NCBI GenBank assembly: GCA_937997955.1
Contig: CALLDR010000015.1
Location: forward strand, 1 to 24,039
Direction: 5' to 3'
Length of the DNA stretch: 24,039 bases
Source: an uncultured Emergencia sp.
GTDB taxonomy: Bacteria; Bacillota; Clostridia; Peptostreptococcales; Anaerovoracaceae
A model generated the notes under the pieces. That model had not been told where the DNA came from, ran no database searches, and was given only the letters and a program-made list of their open reading frames with translations. Position numbers and translations under genes: made by a program. This document shows, piece by piece, positions 5,890 to 15,238 of this stretch (position 1 is its first letter; each line of letters begins with the position of its first letter).

Positions 5890-6906
5890 ATGACAGTTTT
5901 GTTAGCAGGCGGCGCAGGCTATATCGGCTCACACACCGCTGTACAGCTTTTGATGAGCGGACATGACGTAGTAATCGCAGATGATTACAGCAACAGCTGT
6001 CCGGAGGTTATCAATCGTATCGAAGAAATCACCGGAAAGCAGGTTCGCGCCTACGAGACTGACGTGAAGGACAAAGTCAAAGTACAGCAGATTTTCGCAG
6101 AAAACGAGATCGACTGTGTGATTCACTTTGCTGGTCTGAAGGCAGTCGGCGAGTCGGTACAGCAGCCGCTGAAGTATTACCGAAACAATATCGACACCAC
6201 GCTGACGCTGCTCGAGTGCATGCAGGAGGCAGGCGTCAAGCAGTTTGTTTTCTCGTCCTCCGCGACGGTTTACGGCGAGGAGAATGCGATTCCGTACATC
6301 GAAACGATGAAGCGCGGCAGCTGCTCCAACCCGTATGGCTGGACCAAGGTCATGATGGAAGAAATTCTTGAGGACGCGGCAAAGGCTGACCCGGAACTGA
6401 CTGTCGTTCTTCTGCGCTATTTCAATCCGATCGGCGCACATGAGTCTGGTCGTATCGGCGAGGACCCGCAGGGTATTCCGAACAATCTGATGCCGTATAT
6501 CGCGCAGGTTGCCGTCGGCCGACGCGATCATCTCACGATTTTTGGTAACGACTACCCGACGCCGGACGGCACCTGCCGCCGCGACTATATCCATGTGATG
6601 GATCTCGCGGACGGTCATGTGAAGGCTGTTGAGTACGCTGCACATCACAAGGGCGTTGAGGTGTTCAACCTCGGCACCGGCACACCGTACAGCGTTCTGG
6701 AGATTGTTCACGCATTTGAGAACGCGACCGGCGTTGCAATTAAGCACGAGTTCGGCGCACGCCGTGCAGGCGACCTGCCGGAGTTTTGGGCGAATGCAGA
6801 TAAGGCCGCCAAGGTGCTCGGCTGGAAGGCGGAGCGTGACCTGACGGCTATGTGCAGAGATACGTGGAGATGGCAGAGTGGAAACCCGGAAGGATATCGG
6901 AAATAA
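5890..6906 (+). CDS. galE: UDP-glucose 4-epimerase
   Basis: GalE interconverts UDP-glucose and UDP-galactose (or the N-acetyl forms) with a bound NAD, supplying galactose-type donors to the transferases downstream. It is a short-chain dehydrogenase-type fold: GGAGYIGSHT (7-16) binds NAD, and the catalytic triad is Ser124 in FSSSATVYG with Tyr149 and Lys153 in NPYGWTK. LRYFNPIGAHESG and GTGTPYSVLE are further family hallmarks. 338 residues is the usual bacterial length. The start has GGAGG upstream and lies 13 bases after rfbA. The strong match to family motifs makes the general assignment safe; the exact sugar specificity is not visible. Confidence 0.95.
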   Translation: MTVLLAGGAGYIGSHTAVQLLMSGHDVVIADDYSNSCPEVINRIEEITGKQVRAYETDVKDKVKVQQIFAENEIDCVIHFAGLKAVGESVQQPLKYYRNNIDTTLTLLECMQEAGVKQFVFSSSATVYGEENAIPYIETMKRGSCSNPYGWTKVMMEEILEDAAKADPELTVVLLRYFNPIGAHESGRIGEDPQGIPNNLMPYIAQVAVGRRDHLTIFGNDYPTPDGTCRRDYIHVMDLADGHVKAVEYAAHHKGVEVFNLGTGTPYSVLEIVHAFENATGVAIKHEFGARRAGDLPEFWANADKAAKVLGWKAERDLTAMCRDTWRWQSGNPEGYRK

Positions 6907-6933
6907 GTGATGAAAAGAAAGGGGAGAATTGCG

Positions 6934-7743
6934 ATGCCGATGGTCAGTGTTATCATGCCGGTATTCAATGCCGGAGACGGCAGTGAGTTGGAGAAAGCAA
7001 TTCAATCCATTCTTCAGCAAACATTTGCTGATTTCGAATTGATTATTTGCGATGATGCTTCTACAGATAACACATGGGAGCATTTGAAGAGGTTGGCATC
7101 TCTGGATAGCAGGATTGTCTTATTACAGAATGAGGTTAACCAGAAAGCCGGTGCAGCACGAAATCGTTGTATCAATCAATCCCAGGGACGATTTATCGCG
7201 TTTATGGATGCGGACGACATATCTGCGCCTAATCGACTGCAAACGCAGTTGAAATTTTTGAAAAATCACCCCGAAATTGCTTTTGTTGGAGCAAGGGGTG
7301 AATTTTTTCATAAAGTTCCCGGTGATTTAAAACAGTATTACTGGTTTGTGAATCAGCCACAGGCAAAGGATTTCCTTATGACCTTACCATTTGTTCACGC
7401 TTCTATCATGGTGCGGCGTGAGGTGATACGGAAAATCGGAGGATACAGTACTGAGCAAGCCGTTATTCGGTCAGAAGATTACGATATGCTGATGCGTGCA
7501 TATGCATTGGGATATACAGGAGTCAATATGGCGGATGTGATGTATTTTATTCGACTGGATGAAGGTACTTACCAAAGACGGAAGTACTGCTATCGCTTAA
7601 ATGAGTGCATAGTAAAATTCAGAGGCTTTTCAAAATTGGGATTGATGCCAAAAGGAATTTTATATGCGATCAAACCGCTGATTGTTGGACTGATACCAAT
7701 AAAATTGCTGAATAATCTAAAAAAACGATATTACAAGACGTAG
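6934..7743 (+). CDS. Family 2 glycosyltransferase, 269 residues
   Basis: This is a GT-A fold sugar transferase. MVSVIMPVFNAG opens the domain, ICDDAST (38-44) binds the nucleotide, DADD (92-95) is the metal-binding DxD motif, and SEDYDMLMRA (180-189, with Glu181-Asp182) supplies the base-like acidic pair. The C-terminal tail (IKPLIVGLIPIKLLNNL) is a hydrophobic amphipathic segment that should place it at the inner membrane face. ATG 6934 is preferred to GTG 6907 or ATG 6910 because AAGGGGAG lies 8-9 bases upstream of it. It would add one sugar to the lipid-linked chain. The donor and linkage cannot be read from sequence. Confidence 0.88.
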   Translation: MPMVSVIMPVFNAGDGSELEKAIQSILQQTFADFELIICDDASTDNTWEHLKRLASLDSRIVLLQNEVNQKAGAARNRCINQSQGRFIAFMDADDISAPNRLQTQLKFLKNHPEIAFVGARGEFFHKVPGDLKQYYWFVNQPQAKDFLMTLPFVHASIMVRREVIRKIGGYSTEQAVIRSEDYDMLMRAYALGYTGVNMADVMYFIRLDEGTYQRRKYCYRLNECIVKFRGFSKLGLMPKGILYAIKPLIVGLIPIKLLNNLKKRYYKT

Positions 7744-7764
7744 CTCGCATTAAGAGGAAAAGAA

Positions 7765-10008
7765 ATGGAATTTGATTACGCAAAAGAACCGGGACGTAAA
7801 TTGTTGATTAGCAACCGCGAGAGTGATGGTAAACCCTTAGTCAGCATTATTACTCCATATTACAATGCTGGAAAGTACTTCAAACAGACGTTTAATTGCG
7901 TGATGAATCAAACGTTTCCGTGGTTTGAGTGGATTATCGTAGATGACGGCAGCACGGATAAACCTTCGTTAGATACTCTCGAAAGACTGTCGAAACAGGA
8001 TACGAGAATTCGCGTTCTGCATCAGTCCAATCAAAGACAGGCTGCCGCGCGTAACGCTGCAATTAAGCATAGTACGACAGATATTATTATTCCATTGGAC
8101 GCAGATGATCTGATTTCACCGCCGTTCATCGAAGAATTATATTTTGCATTGCAGAAAAATCCCGATGCGGCATGGACATATACAGATAGTGTTGGTTTTG
8201 GTGCACAGAACTACCTTTGGAAACAGCCTTTTTCGGCTTCCCGTATGAAAACGGAAAATCTTCTGGTGTGCACAGCAGCCATTCGCAAGAGCTGGCTGGA
8301 GAAGGTCGGCGGCTATGATGTTTCGGATAAGTCGTATGATGAGGACTGGCATTTGTGGCTAAAGCTGATGGCTGCTGGAGCAAAGCCGGTACATTTGTCT
8401 GGAACACTGTTTTGGTATCGACGCAGTGCTGAGGGAATGCAGCAGCAGGTGCAGAAGGATCGTGCATTAAAACAGGCCTCTGCAAAGAAGATACGGGAAA
8501 CTGCTAGCGCAATTAAAAATGATATTCAAGCGAAAGAATACCCGTATGGAGGTAAGCCGGGCGAATATGCAGCACCGAAATGCTCCGATTGGAACCGCAA
8601 GGTATTTAAGAGCCATGACAAGATCCATGTCATGATGCTGCTCCCGTGGATGGAAATGGGCGGCGCTGATCTGTTTAATCTGGATGTCTGTCGGAAAATT
8701 GATAAAGAGCGTTTTGAAGTTAGCATCTTGACGACAGTTCCTAGCCAGCAGAGCTGGCGTCAGCGTTTTGAGGATTATGTAACGGATATTTTCGATTTGC
8801 CGAGTTTCCTCGAGCCTAAGGACATCCCAGAGTTTATCAGCTACTTCATAAAGTCACGTGAAATTGACGTGCTCTTTCTAAGCAACTCTTACGATGGGTA
8901 CTATCTGGTGCCGTGGCTGCGTGCACAGTTTCCCAAACTGGCCATGATCGATTACGTTCATATGGAGGAGTGGTATTGGCGCAATGGCGGCTATGCCCGT
9001 ACTTCTGGCACAATGGGTGAGATCCTCGAAAAGACGTACGTCTGCAACGAGCGCACTCGCCGTGTGCTGATCAATGACTTCGGCCGTGATCCGGAGAGCG
9101 TTGAAACGCTGTATATCGGCGTGGACCAGGAGCAGTATGACGAGACAAAGGTAGAGGCTGGTTTGGTTCGAAAAGAATTGAACATTGCAGAAGATCGTCC
9201 GATTATTCTGTTTCCATGCCGTATTCATCCGCAAAAGCGTCCGTTCCTCATGGTGGAGATTGCAAAGCAGATCAAGCAGAGCATCCCGAATATTGCTTTT
9301 GTGGTTGTAGGTGATGGACCGCAGTTTGAAGAACTGAAAATTGCGATTGAGCGTGGAAATCTGACAGAAACGGTCTACCTCGCTGGTCGGCAGAAGGATA
9401 TGCGTCCGTATTACAAGGACAGCGTTTTGACGCTGATTTGCTCGCTCAAGGAAGGTCTTGCGCTGACGGCATATGAGTCGCTTTCGATGGGCAAACCGGT
9501 TGTTACCTCGGACGTAGGCGGTCAGGCAGAGTTAATTGATGACACGGTAGGTCGGGTGCTGCCGCTGCTGCAAAGCGAGGCAGACGAGCTGGATAGTCGG
9601 ACATTCTCGCAAGAAGAAGTCCAGATGTATGTTAAAGCAATCACGGATGTGCTTGCTGATCGAGAACAGTTTCAGCTGCTGTGCAGAAATTGCCGCCGGA
9701 AGATCGAAGAGGGATTTTCTTCGCAGATTATGATTCGCAAGCTGGAGAGGATTTTTGGGGATTTAGTGTCGGGTAAGGAAAAAAACTTGAATCGCCAGGA
9801 TATGTCCAAAAGAATAAGTTATCCCTATAAGCATATGGCACAGGAATTGTGGACACTGCAAGCGGAATTAAATTCTTATATATATTCATACAAAAATGTG
9901 TGCGGAGTGGACCAACGATACGAGTTAATGCGAATTGCCTCCTCTAAATGGGGAAAAAGAATGATTAGTTTGGCTTTCCGTTTGGGAATGAATAAATGGT
10001 TCAAATGA
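7765..10008 (+). CDS. Two-domain glycosyltransferase (GT2 + GT4), 747 residues
   Basis: Two complete transferase modules are fused. Residues about 25-225 are GT2: PLVSIITPYYNAG, VDDGSTD (59-65), DADD (112-115) and DEDWHLWLKL (192-201). Residues about 286-670 are GT4, GT-B fold: the Gly-rich entry MLLPWMEMGGADLF (291-304), FPCRIHPQKRP (483-493), VVGDGPQ (514-520), and the EX7E motif Glu563 and Glu571 in KEGLALTAYESLSMG. It could therefore add two different sugars in succession. About the last 75 residues follow neither domain. The DNA for that tail is clearly more AT-rich than the rest (19 of 60 G+C at 9841-9900 against 39 of 60 at 9541-9600), matching the genes that follow. Confidence 0.9.
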   Translation: MEFDYAKEPGRKLLISNRESDGKPLVSIITPYYNAGKYFKQTFNCVMNQTFPWFEWIIVDDGSTDKPSLDTLERLSKQDTRIRVLHQSNQRQAAARNAAIKHSTTDIIIPLDADDLISPPFIEELYFALQKNPDAAWTYTDSVGFGAQNYLWKQPFSASRMKTENLLVCTAAIRKSWLEKVGGYDVSDKSYDEDWHLWLKLMAAGAKPVHLSGTLFWYRRSAEGMQQQVQKDRALKQASAKKIRETASAIKNDIQAKEYPYGGKPGEYAAPKCSDWNRKVFKSHDKIHVMMLLPWMEMGGADLFNLDVCRKIDKERFEVSILTTVPSQQSWRQRFEDYVTDIFDLPSFLEPKDIPEFISYFIKSREIDVLFLSNSYDGYYLVPWLRAQFPKLAMIDYVHMEEWYWRNGGYARTSGTMGEILEKTYVCNERTRRVLINDFGRDPESVETLYIGVDQEQYDETKVEAGLVRKELNIAEDRPIILFPCRIHPQKRPFLMVEIAKQIKQSIPNIAFVVVGDGPQFEELKIAIERGNLTETVYLAGRQKDMRPYYKDSVLTLICSLKEGLALTAYESLSMGKPVVTSDVGGQAELIDDTVGRVLPLLQSEADELDSRTFSQEEVQMYVKAITDVLADREQFQLLCRNCRRKIEEGFSSQIMIRKLERIFGDLVSGKEKNLNRQDMSKRISYPYKHMAQELWTLQAELNSYIYSYKNVCGVDQRYELMRIASSKWGKRMISLAFRLGMNKWFK

Positions 10009-10048
10009 GAAACAGCAATATGATAAAGAAAAATATGGAGGCTGTTGA

Positions 10049-11014
10049 ATGAGTGAATTGGTTAGCATCATTGTACCCGTATATAAGGTGGAACAATATT
10101 TGAGCAGGTGTGTAGACTCGATTTTACAGCAGAGTTACAGCAATCTCGAAATCATATTAGTAGATGATGGATCTCCCGATTCTTGTGGCATGATATGTGA
10201 TGAATATCAGAAAAAGGATAGTCGCGTTCAAGTTATTCATAAGTCCAACGGAGGATTATCCGATGCAAGAAACTATGGGATAGAAGCTGCTCAAGGAAAG
10301 TATTTGGCATTTGTAGATAGCGATGATTGGCTAGACTTCGATATGATCGATATTTTATATAGAGTTCTTACAAGCCAAGACGCCGATATTGCTGAGTGCA
10401 GTTACCGCAATTTATATGCTGATTGTGTTAAAGAAGAAACGTCATGCTCCGGTGAGATTATATGTGGCAATAATTTATTTGCCTTAGAAGGAATGTTAGA
10501 CTGGAAATATTTCAAGCCTAATGCGTGGAATAAGTTGTATAAGCGAGAAGTTATAGGTGATATCAGGTATCCGAAGGGTAAAATCCATGAAGATGAGTAT
10601 ACCACATACAAATATTTTTATAACGCTAAAAAATTAGCTTATGTAGATATTTCTAAATATAATTACGATCGTCGACGGACGGACAGCATAACAGGAGATA
10701 AATTTCGCGAAGCGAATCTGGATGCGTGCTGGGCATTTAAAGAACGCGTTCTTTTTTTTGAAGAAAATCATCTGAATAGCTTAGAAGAAAAAATGAATAA
10801 TGCGTATTGTTGGCAGGTTTTACACTGCGCATATAGATGCTATAAGGAGCAGATAGCAGGAAGACGTGTAGATGAACTAGTTTCTATGGCAAAACAAGAT
10901 ATACCTTATTTGAAAAAACATAAAGTAGATCCTTGGTATATTACAGAATTTGAAATGCTACAACATGGAGTAGATTATTATGGGAACAAGCGCCAAGCAA
11001 GAGAAAATAGTTAG
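10049..11014 (+). CDS. Family 2 glycosyltransferase, 321 residues
   Basis: The GT-A domain opens with LVSIIVPVYKVEQYL. LVDDGSPDS (38-46) is the nucleotide-binding turn, NGGLSDARN (67-75) follows, and DSDDW (90-94) is the metal site. PNAWNKLYKREVI is typical of EpsJ/CapI-like transferases of Gram-positive exopolysaccharide loci. The gene is AT-rich, with frequent ATA, AGA and TTA codons. TATGGAGGC lies upstream of the ATG. The 3' end overlaps the next gene by 35 bases in another frame, implying translational coupling. Confidence 0.88.
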   Translation: MSELVSIIVPVYKVEQYLSRCVDSILQQSYSNLEIILVDDGSPDSCGMICDEYQKKDSRVQVIHKSNGGLSDARNYGIEAAQGKYLAFVDSDDWLDFDMIDILYRVLTSQDADIAECSYRNLYADCVKEETSCSGEIICGNNLFALEGMLDWKYFKPNAWNKLYKREVIGDIRYPKGKIHEDEYTTYKYFYNAKKLAYVDISKYNYDRRRTDSITGDKFREANLDACWAFKERVLFFEENHLNSLEEKMNNAYCWQVLHCAYRCYKEQIAGRRVDELVSMAKQDIPYLKKHKVDPWYITEFEMLQHGVDYYGNKRQARENS

Positions 11015-12230
11015 TATTATTATACCGGTATATAATGCGGAAAAATATTTAGGATATTGTCTGAATTCTATAGTTTCTCAGACGTACAAGAACTTAGAAA
11101 TCATTCTCGTGAATGATGGTTCTACAGATGATTCATTAAAAATATGCAATAATTATGCTTTCTTCGATTCCCGTGTCCGGGTAATAAACATTGCTAACAG
11201 AGGCGTTAGCAATGCACGCAATGTGGGGTTAAAAGCAGCAACAGGAGAATACATTGAATTTGCAGACGCTGACGACGTCCTTAACCCCCAAATGGTAGCA
11301 ACTCTTGTTGATAAGATGGACACGTATCAAAGCGATATCATCATTTGCGGTTTTGAGATGGTTAGTTTGGATTCTAATCAGCAGCCACGAGATATAATAC
11401 ATTTTAACTCCCGGATACTTGGAGAAGAGTGTGTATATACTCAAAAACTATTTTTTGAAAAGCTTTCGTGCATTCTATGGAAAACTAGTTTATTAGAATG
11501 TCCGTGGAATAAAATGTTTCGAAAAGATATTATCGAAAATCACAACTTGCAATTTCCAATAGATAAGAGTTTGGGAGAAGATTTTTGTTTTAATATAGAT
11601 TACTTTGCGTATGTGAACAAGGCGGTAATATTAAGTGATGAATTGTATTATTACATGCAAATTAACCAGACTGCACTGACGAGAAAGTATCAAGCAAATT
11701 ATTTTGAGGACCAACTATATCTCGTGAAGAAGTTCGATGATATGGTTCGGAAAAATATCAAACCGAGCAAGCAGGAACGGATATATTTAGCAGAGTATAT
11801 GATAGCTAAAACAATCCAATCCATATGTCATCTATTTGATAAGAATTGTGAATTGAATTCAGCACAAAAAAAAGCAAGAATTGCTGATGTTATCAACAAT
11901 TCCTATATTCGAGATGCGGTAGAAATAGCAGAATATATAGATGAACGATATTTATGGATTAGAGAAGCAATAGAAAAATCTGACGTTCAGAAAATATATA
12001 TGATTTTCAAGCAAAACGCAACGCAGGAAACGAAGAAACAGTTAGAAAATAAAATTGCGAACGACAATGAATTGCATCCATCGTATATAAACAAGCTGTT
12101 GGTTAAAGTGTGCGACATTATTTTACGGAGGCGTGAATGTTCGGCTGTGCAAAAGGTAAGGAATAATTTACAAAATCGTGGAATAAAGTACACAATCAAA
12201 AAAATATGGCGCGTCATTATGAAAAGATAA
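10980..12230 (+). CDS. Family 2 glycosyltransferase, 416 residues
   Basis: The GT2 domain spans about residues 10-230: IVSIIIPVYNAEKYL, LVNDGSTDDS (43-52), NRGVSNARN (73-81), DADDV (96-100), and CPWNKMFRKDII, closely like the preceding enzyme. The extra C-terminal 180 residues are helical and charged and end in a basic segment (IKYTIKKIWRVIMKR) that could bind the membrane surface. ATG 10980 lies inside the end of the previous gene, with GGAG about 10 bases upstream. The high AT content suggests acquisition together with neighbours 10049-15143. Sugar specificity is unknown. Confidence 0.88.
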   Translation: MGTSAKQEKIVSIIIPVYNAEKYLGYCLNSIVSQTYKNLEIILVNDGSTDDSLKICNNYAFFDSRVRVINIANRGVSNARNVGLKAATGEYIEFADADDVLNPQMVATLVDKMDTYQSDIIICGFEMVSLDSNQQPRDIIHFNSRILGEECVYTQKLFFEKLSCILWKTSLLECPWNKMFRKDIIENHNLQFPIDKSLGEDFCFNIDYFAYVNKAVILSDELYYYMQINQTALTRKYQANYFEDQLYLVKKFDDMVRKNIKPSKQERIYLAEYMIAKTIQSICHLFDKNCELNSAQKKARIADVINNSYIRDAVEIAEYIDERYLWIREAIEKSDVQKIYMIFKQNATQETKKQLENKIANDNELHPSYINKLLVKVCDIILRRRECSAVQKVRNNLQNRGIKYTIKKIWRVIMKR

Positions 12231-12252
12231 TGTAAATATAAGGAACTATAAG

Positions 12253-13659
12253 ATGGATAAAATACAATATTTAAATTATATTAAAGACAAATATAAAATC
12301 CAACCAATGGTAAGAAATATCTTCATTATAGGAACACCTAGCCATGGCAATCTTGGCGATCAAGCAATTTGGTATGCAACCTGGAAACTTTTACGAGAAA
12401 TGTATGCGACAGCTAATATTGTCGATATTCTGATTGAAGATTTTTTTGCAGAAATTGACGCGATATATGAATTGACCCAGGATCAGGATCTCATAATTTT
12501 GCAGGGCGGCGGTAATTTAGGAAATTGCTATATGGACGATGAGATGATTAGAAGATACGTTCTTTTGCGATTTCAGAAAAATCAGATTATTCTGTTTCCT
12601 CAGACGGTATATTTCACTGATGATAAAAAGGGAAAAGAAGAATTAAAGAAAAGTATTATGATTTATAATTCTCATCCCAACTTAACATTGATGGGACGAG
12701 ACCATGCGTCGACTTGTTTTTTGAAAGAACATTTTAATGCGAGTATATACGAAGCGTTTGATGTTGTATTAACAATGAGCGCTAAAAGTGAACAGTCGCG
12801 CAGAGGAGCATTAATTTGTCTCAGAAATGATTCTGAATCGTCTTTGCCTGATCCTCGAAGAAAAGAGATCATATCTCGCATAGAGAGGATTTGTCCTGAA
12901 TTACGGATTACAGACACAATGGATGAGTCGTTTGCTTGGCGAGAGGAACGAGAAGAACGAGTTTTGAAGAAAATACAAGAATTTCAGATGGCTCAAATTG
13001 TGATAACAGATCGTTTGCATGGCATGATTTTTTCAGCAATTACGGGGACTCCATGTATTGTGCTGAATAATAATAACAGCAAAGTTAAAAACTGTTATGA
13101 AAAATTGAGAAATTTGAAATATATCCAATTCATAGATGACACTTCATCATTAGAGAGAGATTTTAAATCGTTAGCTAAAACCAAGGAAAACATTTTTGAT
13201 TCTAATAGCTACAAAGAACAGATAAAAAATATCCTGAAGTTAATAGAAGGTAAGAAGAAAACAGAACAACCCATGAATACTTTCGTGGATATTGCAATGG
13301 AAACTGCGTCATATGATGAGAAATACTGGTTTGAAATGAGGCATTGGTTTAAGAAAACTCAAAAGGATTTCAAACAGTTAGAGCACTGGCATACGCAGTT
13401 GAAAAATGATTATGAGAATGAACAGACGTCTGTAGATCAAGCTCATGATCAACTAAAAATCGCATATCAAAAGTATGCAGAGCTAGAAATGTGGCATACA
13501 AGATTAAAACAAGACCTGCAAGAGGCACAATCGAAACAAGTTGAGCTGTACAGTATTATTCAGGACTATCAAAAAAAGTATAAAGAGTTGGAAATTTGGC
13601 ATAACCAGCTAAAGTTAGCATATGAGGATGTTAAAGAAAAATTAGAACGAAGGAGATAA
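12253..13659 (+). CDS. Polysaccharide pyruvyltransferase (CsaB/WcaK family) with coiled-coil tail
   Basis: Pyruvyltransferases of this family move pyruvate from phosphoenolpyruvate to a sugar, forming a ketal. The N-terminal half shows GTPSHGNLGDQAIW (27-40), LQGGGNLGN (83-91), LFPQTVYF (114-121), GRDHAS (148-153) and ITDRLHGMIFSAITGTP (251-267), the family's signature set. The catalytic domain ends near residue 340. The remaining 130 residues are unusual. Three copies of a unit starting LE-[HMI]-WH-[TN]-[QR]-LK begin at 375, 410 and 445, exactly 35 residues (five heptads) apart, the last one truncated, within a predicted coiled coil. In SLH-bearing Gram-positives, CsaB pyruvylates the wall polymer that SLH domains bind; an SLH protein is encoded at 21114. 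The specific substrate here is inferred. Confidence 0.88.
   Translation: MDKIQYLNYIKDKYKIQPMVRNIFIIGTPSHGNLGDQAIWYATWKLLREMYATANIVDILIEDFFAEIDAIYELTQDQDLIILQGGGNLGNCYMDDEMIRRYVLLRFQKNQIILFPQTVYFTDDKKGKEELKKSIMIYNSHPNLTLMGRDHASTCFLKEHFNASIYEAFDVVLTMSAKSEQSRRGALICLRNDSESSLPDPRRKEIISRIERICPELRITDTMDESFAWREEREERVLKKIQEFQMAQIVITDRLHGMIFSAITGTPCIVLNNNNSKVKNCYEKLRNLKYIQFIDDTSSLERDFKSLAKTKENIFDSNSYKEQIKNILKLIEGKKKTEQPMNTFVDIAMETASYDEKYWFEMRHWFKKTQKDFKQLEHWHTQLKNDYENEQTSVDQAHDQLKIAYQKYAELEMWHTRLKQDLQEAQSKQVELYSIIQDYQKKYKELEIWHNQLKLAYEDVKEKLERRR
13375..13656 (+). repeat. 105-base coding repeat (35-residue coiled-coil unit)
   Basis: The tail of the pyruvyltransferase contains units beginning at residues 375, 410 and 445 with the consensus LExWHxxLKxxY. 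The spacing is exactly 35 residues, or 105 bases. The nucleotide sequences have diverged more than the proteins, so the repeat is not a recent DNA duplication. Confidence 0.8.
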
Positions 13660-13670
13660 GAAAGTTAGGT

Positions 13671-15143
13671 ATGGTAAAAAAATATTCGCGTAAAGAGCAT
13701 ATATTGTTGATTGGATTTTCAACTATTATTTTTTTAAGTATGCTTTTATTTTTTCTTAGAATACACCCCTTGATTATATATGATGCGGATGATTGGCTAT
13801 ATGCATCGTATTTCAGATTACCCATCCCAATATGGAATGATTGGAATCCGTCTAGAGTATTTCCTGAAATCTTTATGCCGCTATGTTCTACCTTGGCAGT
13901 TTATCTTTTTATGCCTTTGACGCATGACTATATTTGGTCTCTTGCACTCATGTATGGCATTGTTGTTAGTTCCTTTATCACATTATATGTATATGCATTT
14001 ACACTTTTCTTACGAGAGAAGATAAAGGCATCTGTATCGAACAGTATTATTATTTCGACGTTTTTCTTTCTCTTCCACTTCTTGATTTTTAAAACTTCGG
14101 AATCAGGAAATCATCATATGTTTTATGCAAATGATGTTACATGCTATTTTTATTACATTATCCCTACGATTTTAAATGTCGTTTTGGTAATAATTCTGGA
14201 GTTATATCCTGATTTAATGGATATTTTTTCACGAAAAAATGGTATTTTGAAGGGCGTAATCTTATTCAGTGTATATATGGCGATTTTCTCGAATATGTTT
14301 TGCTCCGTTATTATTGCGGTTTGGGCTGGCGTTGAAATAATCAATTCCAGTTTGAATTTAATAATCTGTAAAGATTTCAAATTCAAAACGATTCTGAAAA
14401 ATAACATTTATAAAGTAATGATTGTGCTTGGCTGGTTGATTTCTATTATATATGAATTGAGTGGTGGACGAGCAGAAAGTTTAGCAGGAATTTCGTTTGC
14501 AGAAAGTGTTAAACATACTATACGTAATTTTACTCAGGTTTTAATTGGCGTGAATAAATATGTTGCCGTATTATTGGTATGTGTAATCATATTGTATTTT
14601 ATGCTCATTCGTAATAAAAAACAGGCGCGTTATATACTTATTGCATTGGCGAATGCAGCAATTATTGGCGTGTTTTTGATTTTAGCTTGCGCCAAGTCTA
14701 ATGCATATTACATCACCAGGACAGAAATATTATTGGCACTTTGCTTCTGGGTATTTGCTGCGATCGGTATCATGATGACGGCATTAATCAATAATAAAGC
14801 TATTCGTATCCTGTCTCCATGCATATTGCTCCTATTATGCGCTAGCATCAATTCACATGGCATTACATTTGCTGATGCAAATTGTGGCGATGTAGATTGG
14901 AAAACATGCTATGATATAAGCTCGGATTTTGTGGAGCAAATAGAAGTGGCGGATGATGATAATAAAATGAATATTGTCTTGAAAGTTCCGCAGTATGATG
15001 ATGCGCAAAACTGGCCGTTAGCAATTTATGGAGAGGACCGTATTTGCTATACATTATATAAACATGGAATAGTTTCACATGATTTGAATGTGGTATTCGA
15101 GCCCGATAATTCAATAAATCAAAAATGGGGAATTACTTCATGA
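13671..15143 (+). CDS. GT-C-like polytopic membrane protein, possible side-chain glycosyltransferase
   Basis: The product has 490 residues and about ten or more membrane helices. After the first helix an extracellular loop carries YDADDWLYAS, an acidic motif in the position of the catalytic Asp of GT-C enzymes. The last about 75 residues form an outside soluble tail. It resembles the GtrII/DUF6056-type proteins of surface glycosylation loci. The next two genes encode GtrB-like and GtrA-like proteins, so the trio has the layout of a gtr cassette. In that scheme GtrB charges the lipid, GtrA flips it, and this third, specific protein transfers the sugar onto the polymer outside the cell. An alternative is a polymerase or another membrane assembly protein. 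The gene is strongly AT-rich. AGGAG lies 15 bases before the ATG, which is rather far, so the start is less certain. Confidence 0.65.
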   Translation: MVKKYSRKEHILLIGFSTIIFLSMLLFFLRIHPLIIYDADDWLYASYFRLPIPIWNDWNPSRVFPEIFMPLCSTLAVYLFMPLTHDYIWSLALMYGIVVSSFITLYVYAFTLFLREKIKASVSNSIIISTFFFLFHFLIFKTSESGNHHMFYANDVTCYFYYIIPTILNVVLVIILELYPDLMDIFSRKNGILKGVILFSVYMAIFSNMFCSVIIAVWAGVEIINSSLNLIICKDFKFKTILKNNIYKVMIVLGWLISIIYELSGGRAESLAGISFAESVKHTIRNFTQVLIGVNKYVAVLLVCVIILYFMLIRNKKQARYILIALANAAIIGVFLILACAKSNAYYITRTEILLALCFWVFAAIGIMMTALINNKAIRILSPCILLLLCASINSHGITFADANCGDVDWKTCYDISSDFVEQIEVADDDNKMNIVLKVPQYDDAQNWPLAIYGEDRICYTLYKHGIVSHDLNVVFEPDNSINQKWGITS

Positions 15144-15238
15144 TGGAATAATGATTAAAAAGCAGATGGATTGATGCTTGCACTGAGTAAGTGAATTTTA
15201 CGGAAAACTTAAACTAAGTACTGATTAAGGAGAAAATT

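Noticed and set aside
5929..7083. A 384-codon minus-strand open frame over galE and the next gene.
   Set aside because: It spans two well-supported plus-strand genes, shows no recognisable domain, and has the composition of a shadow frame.
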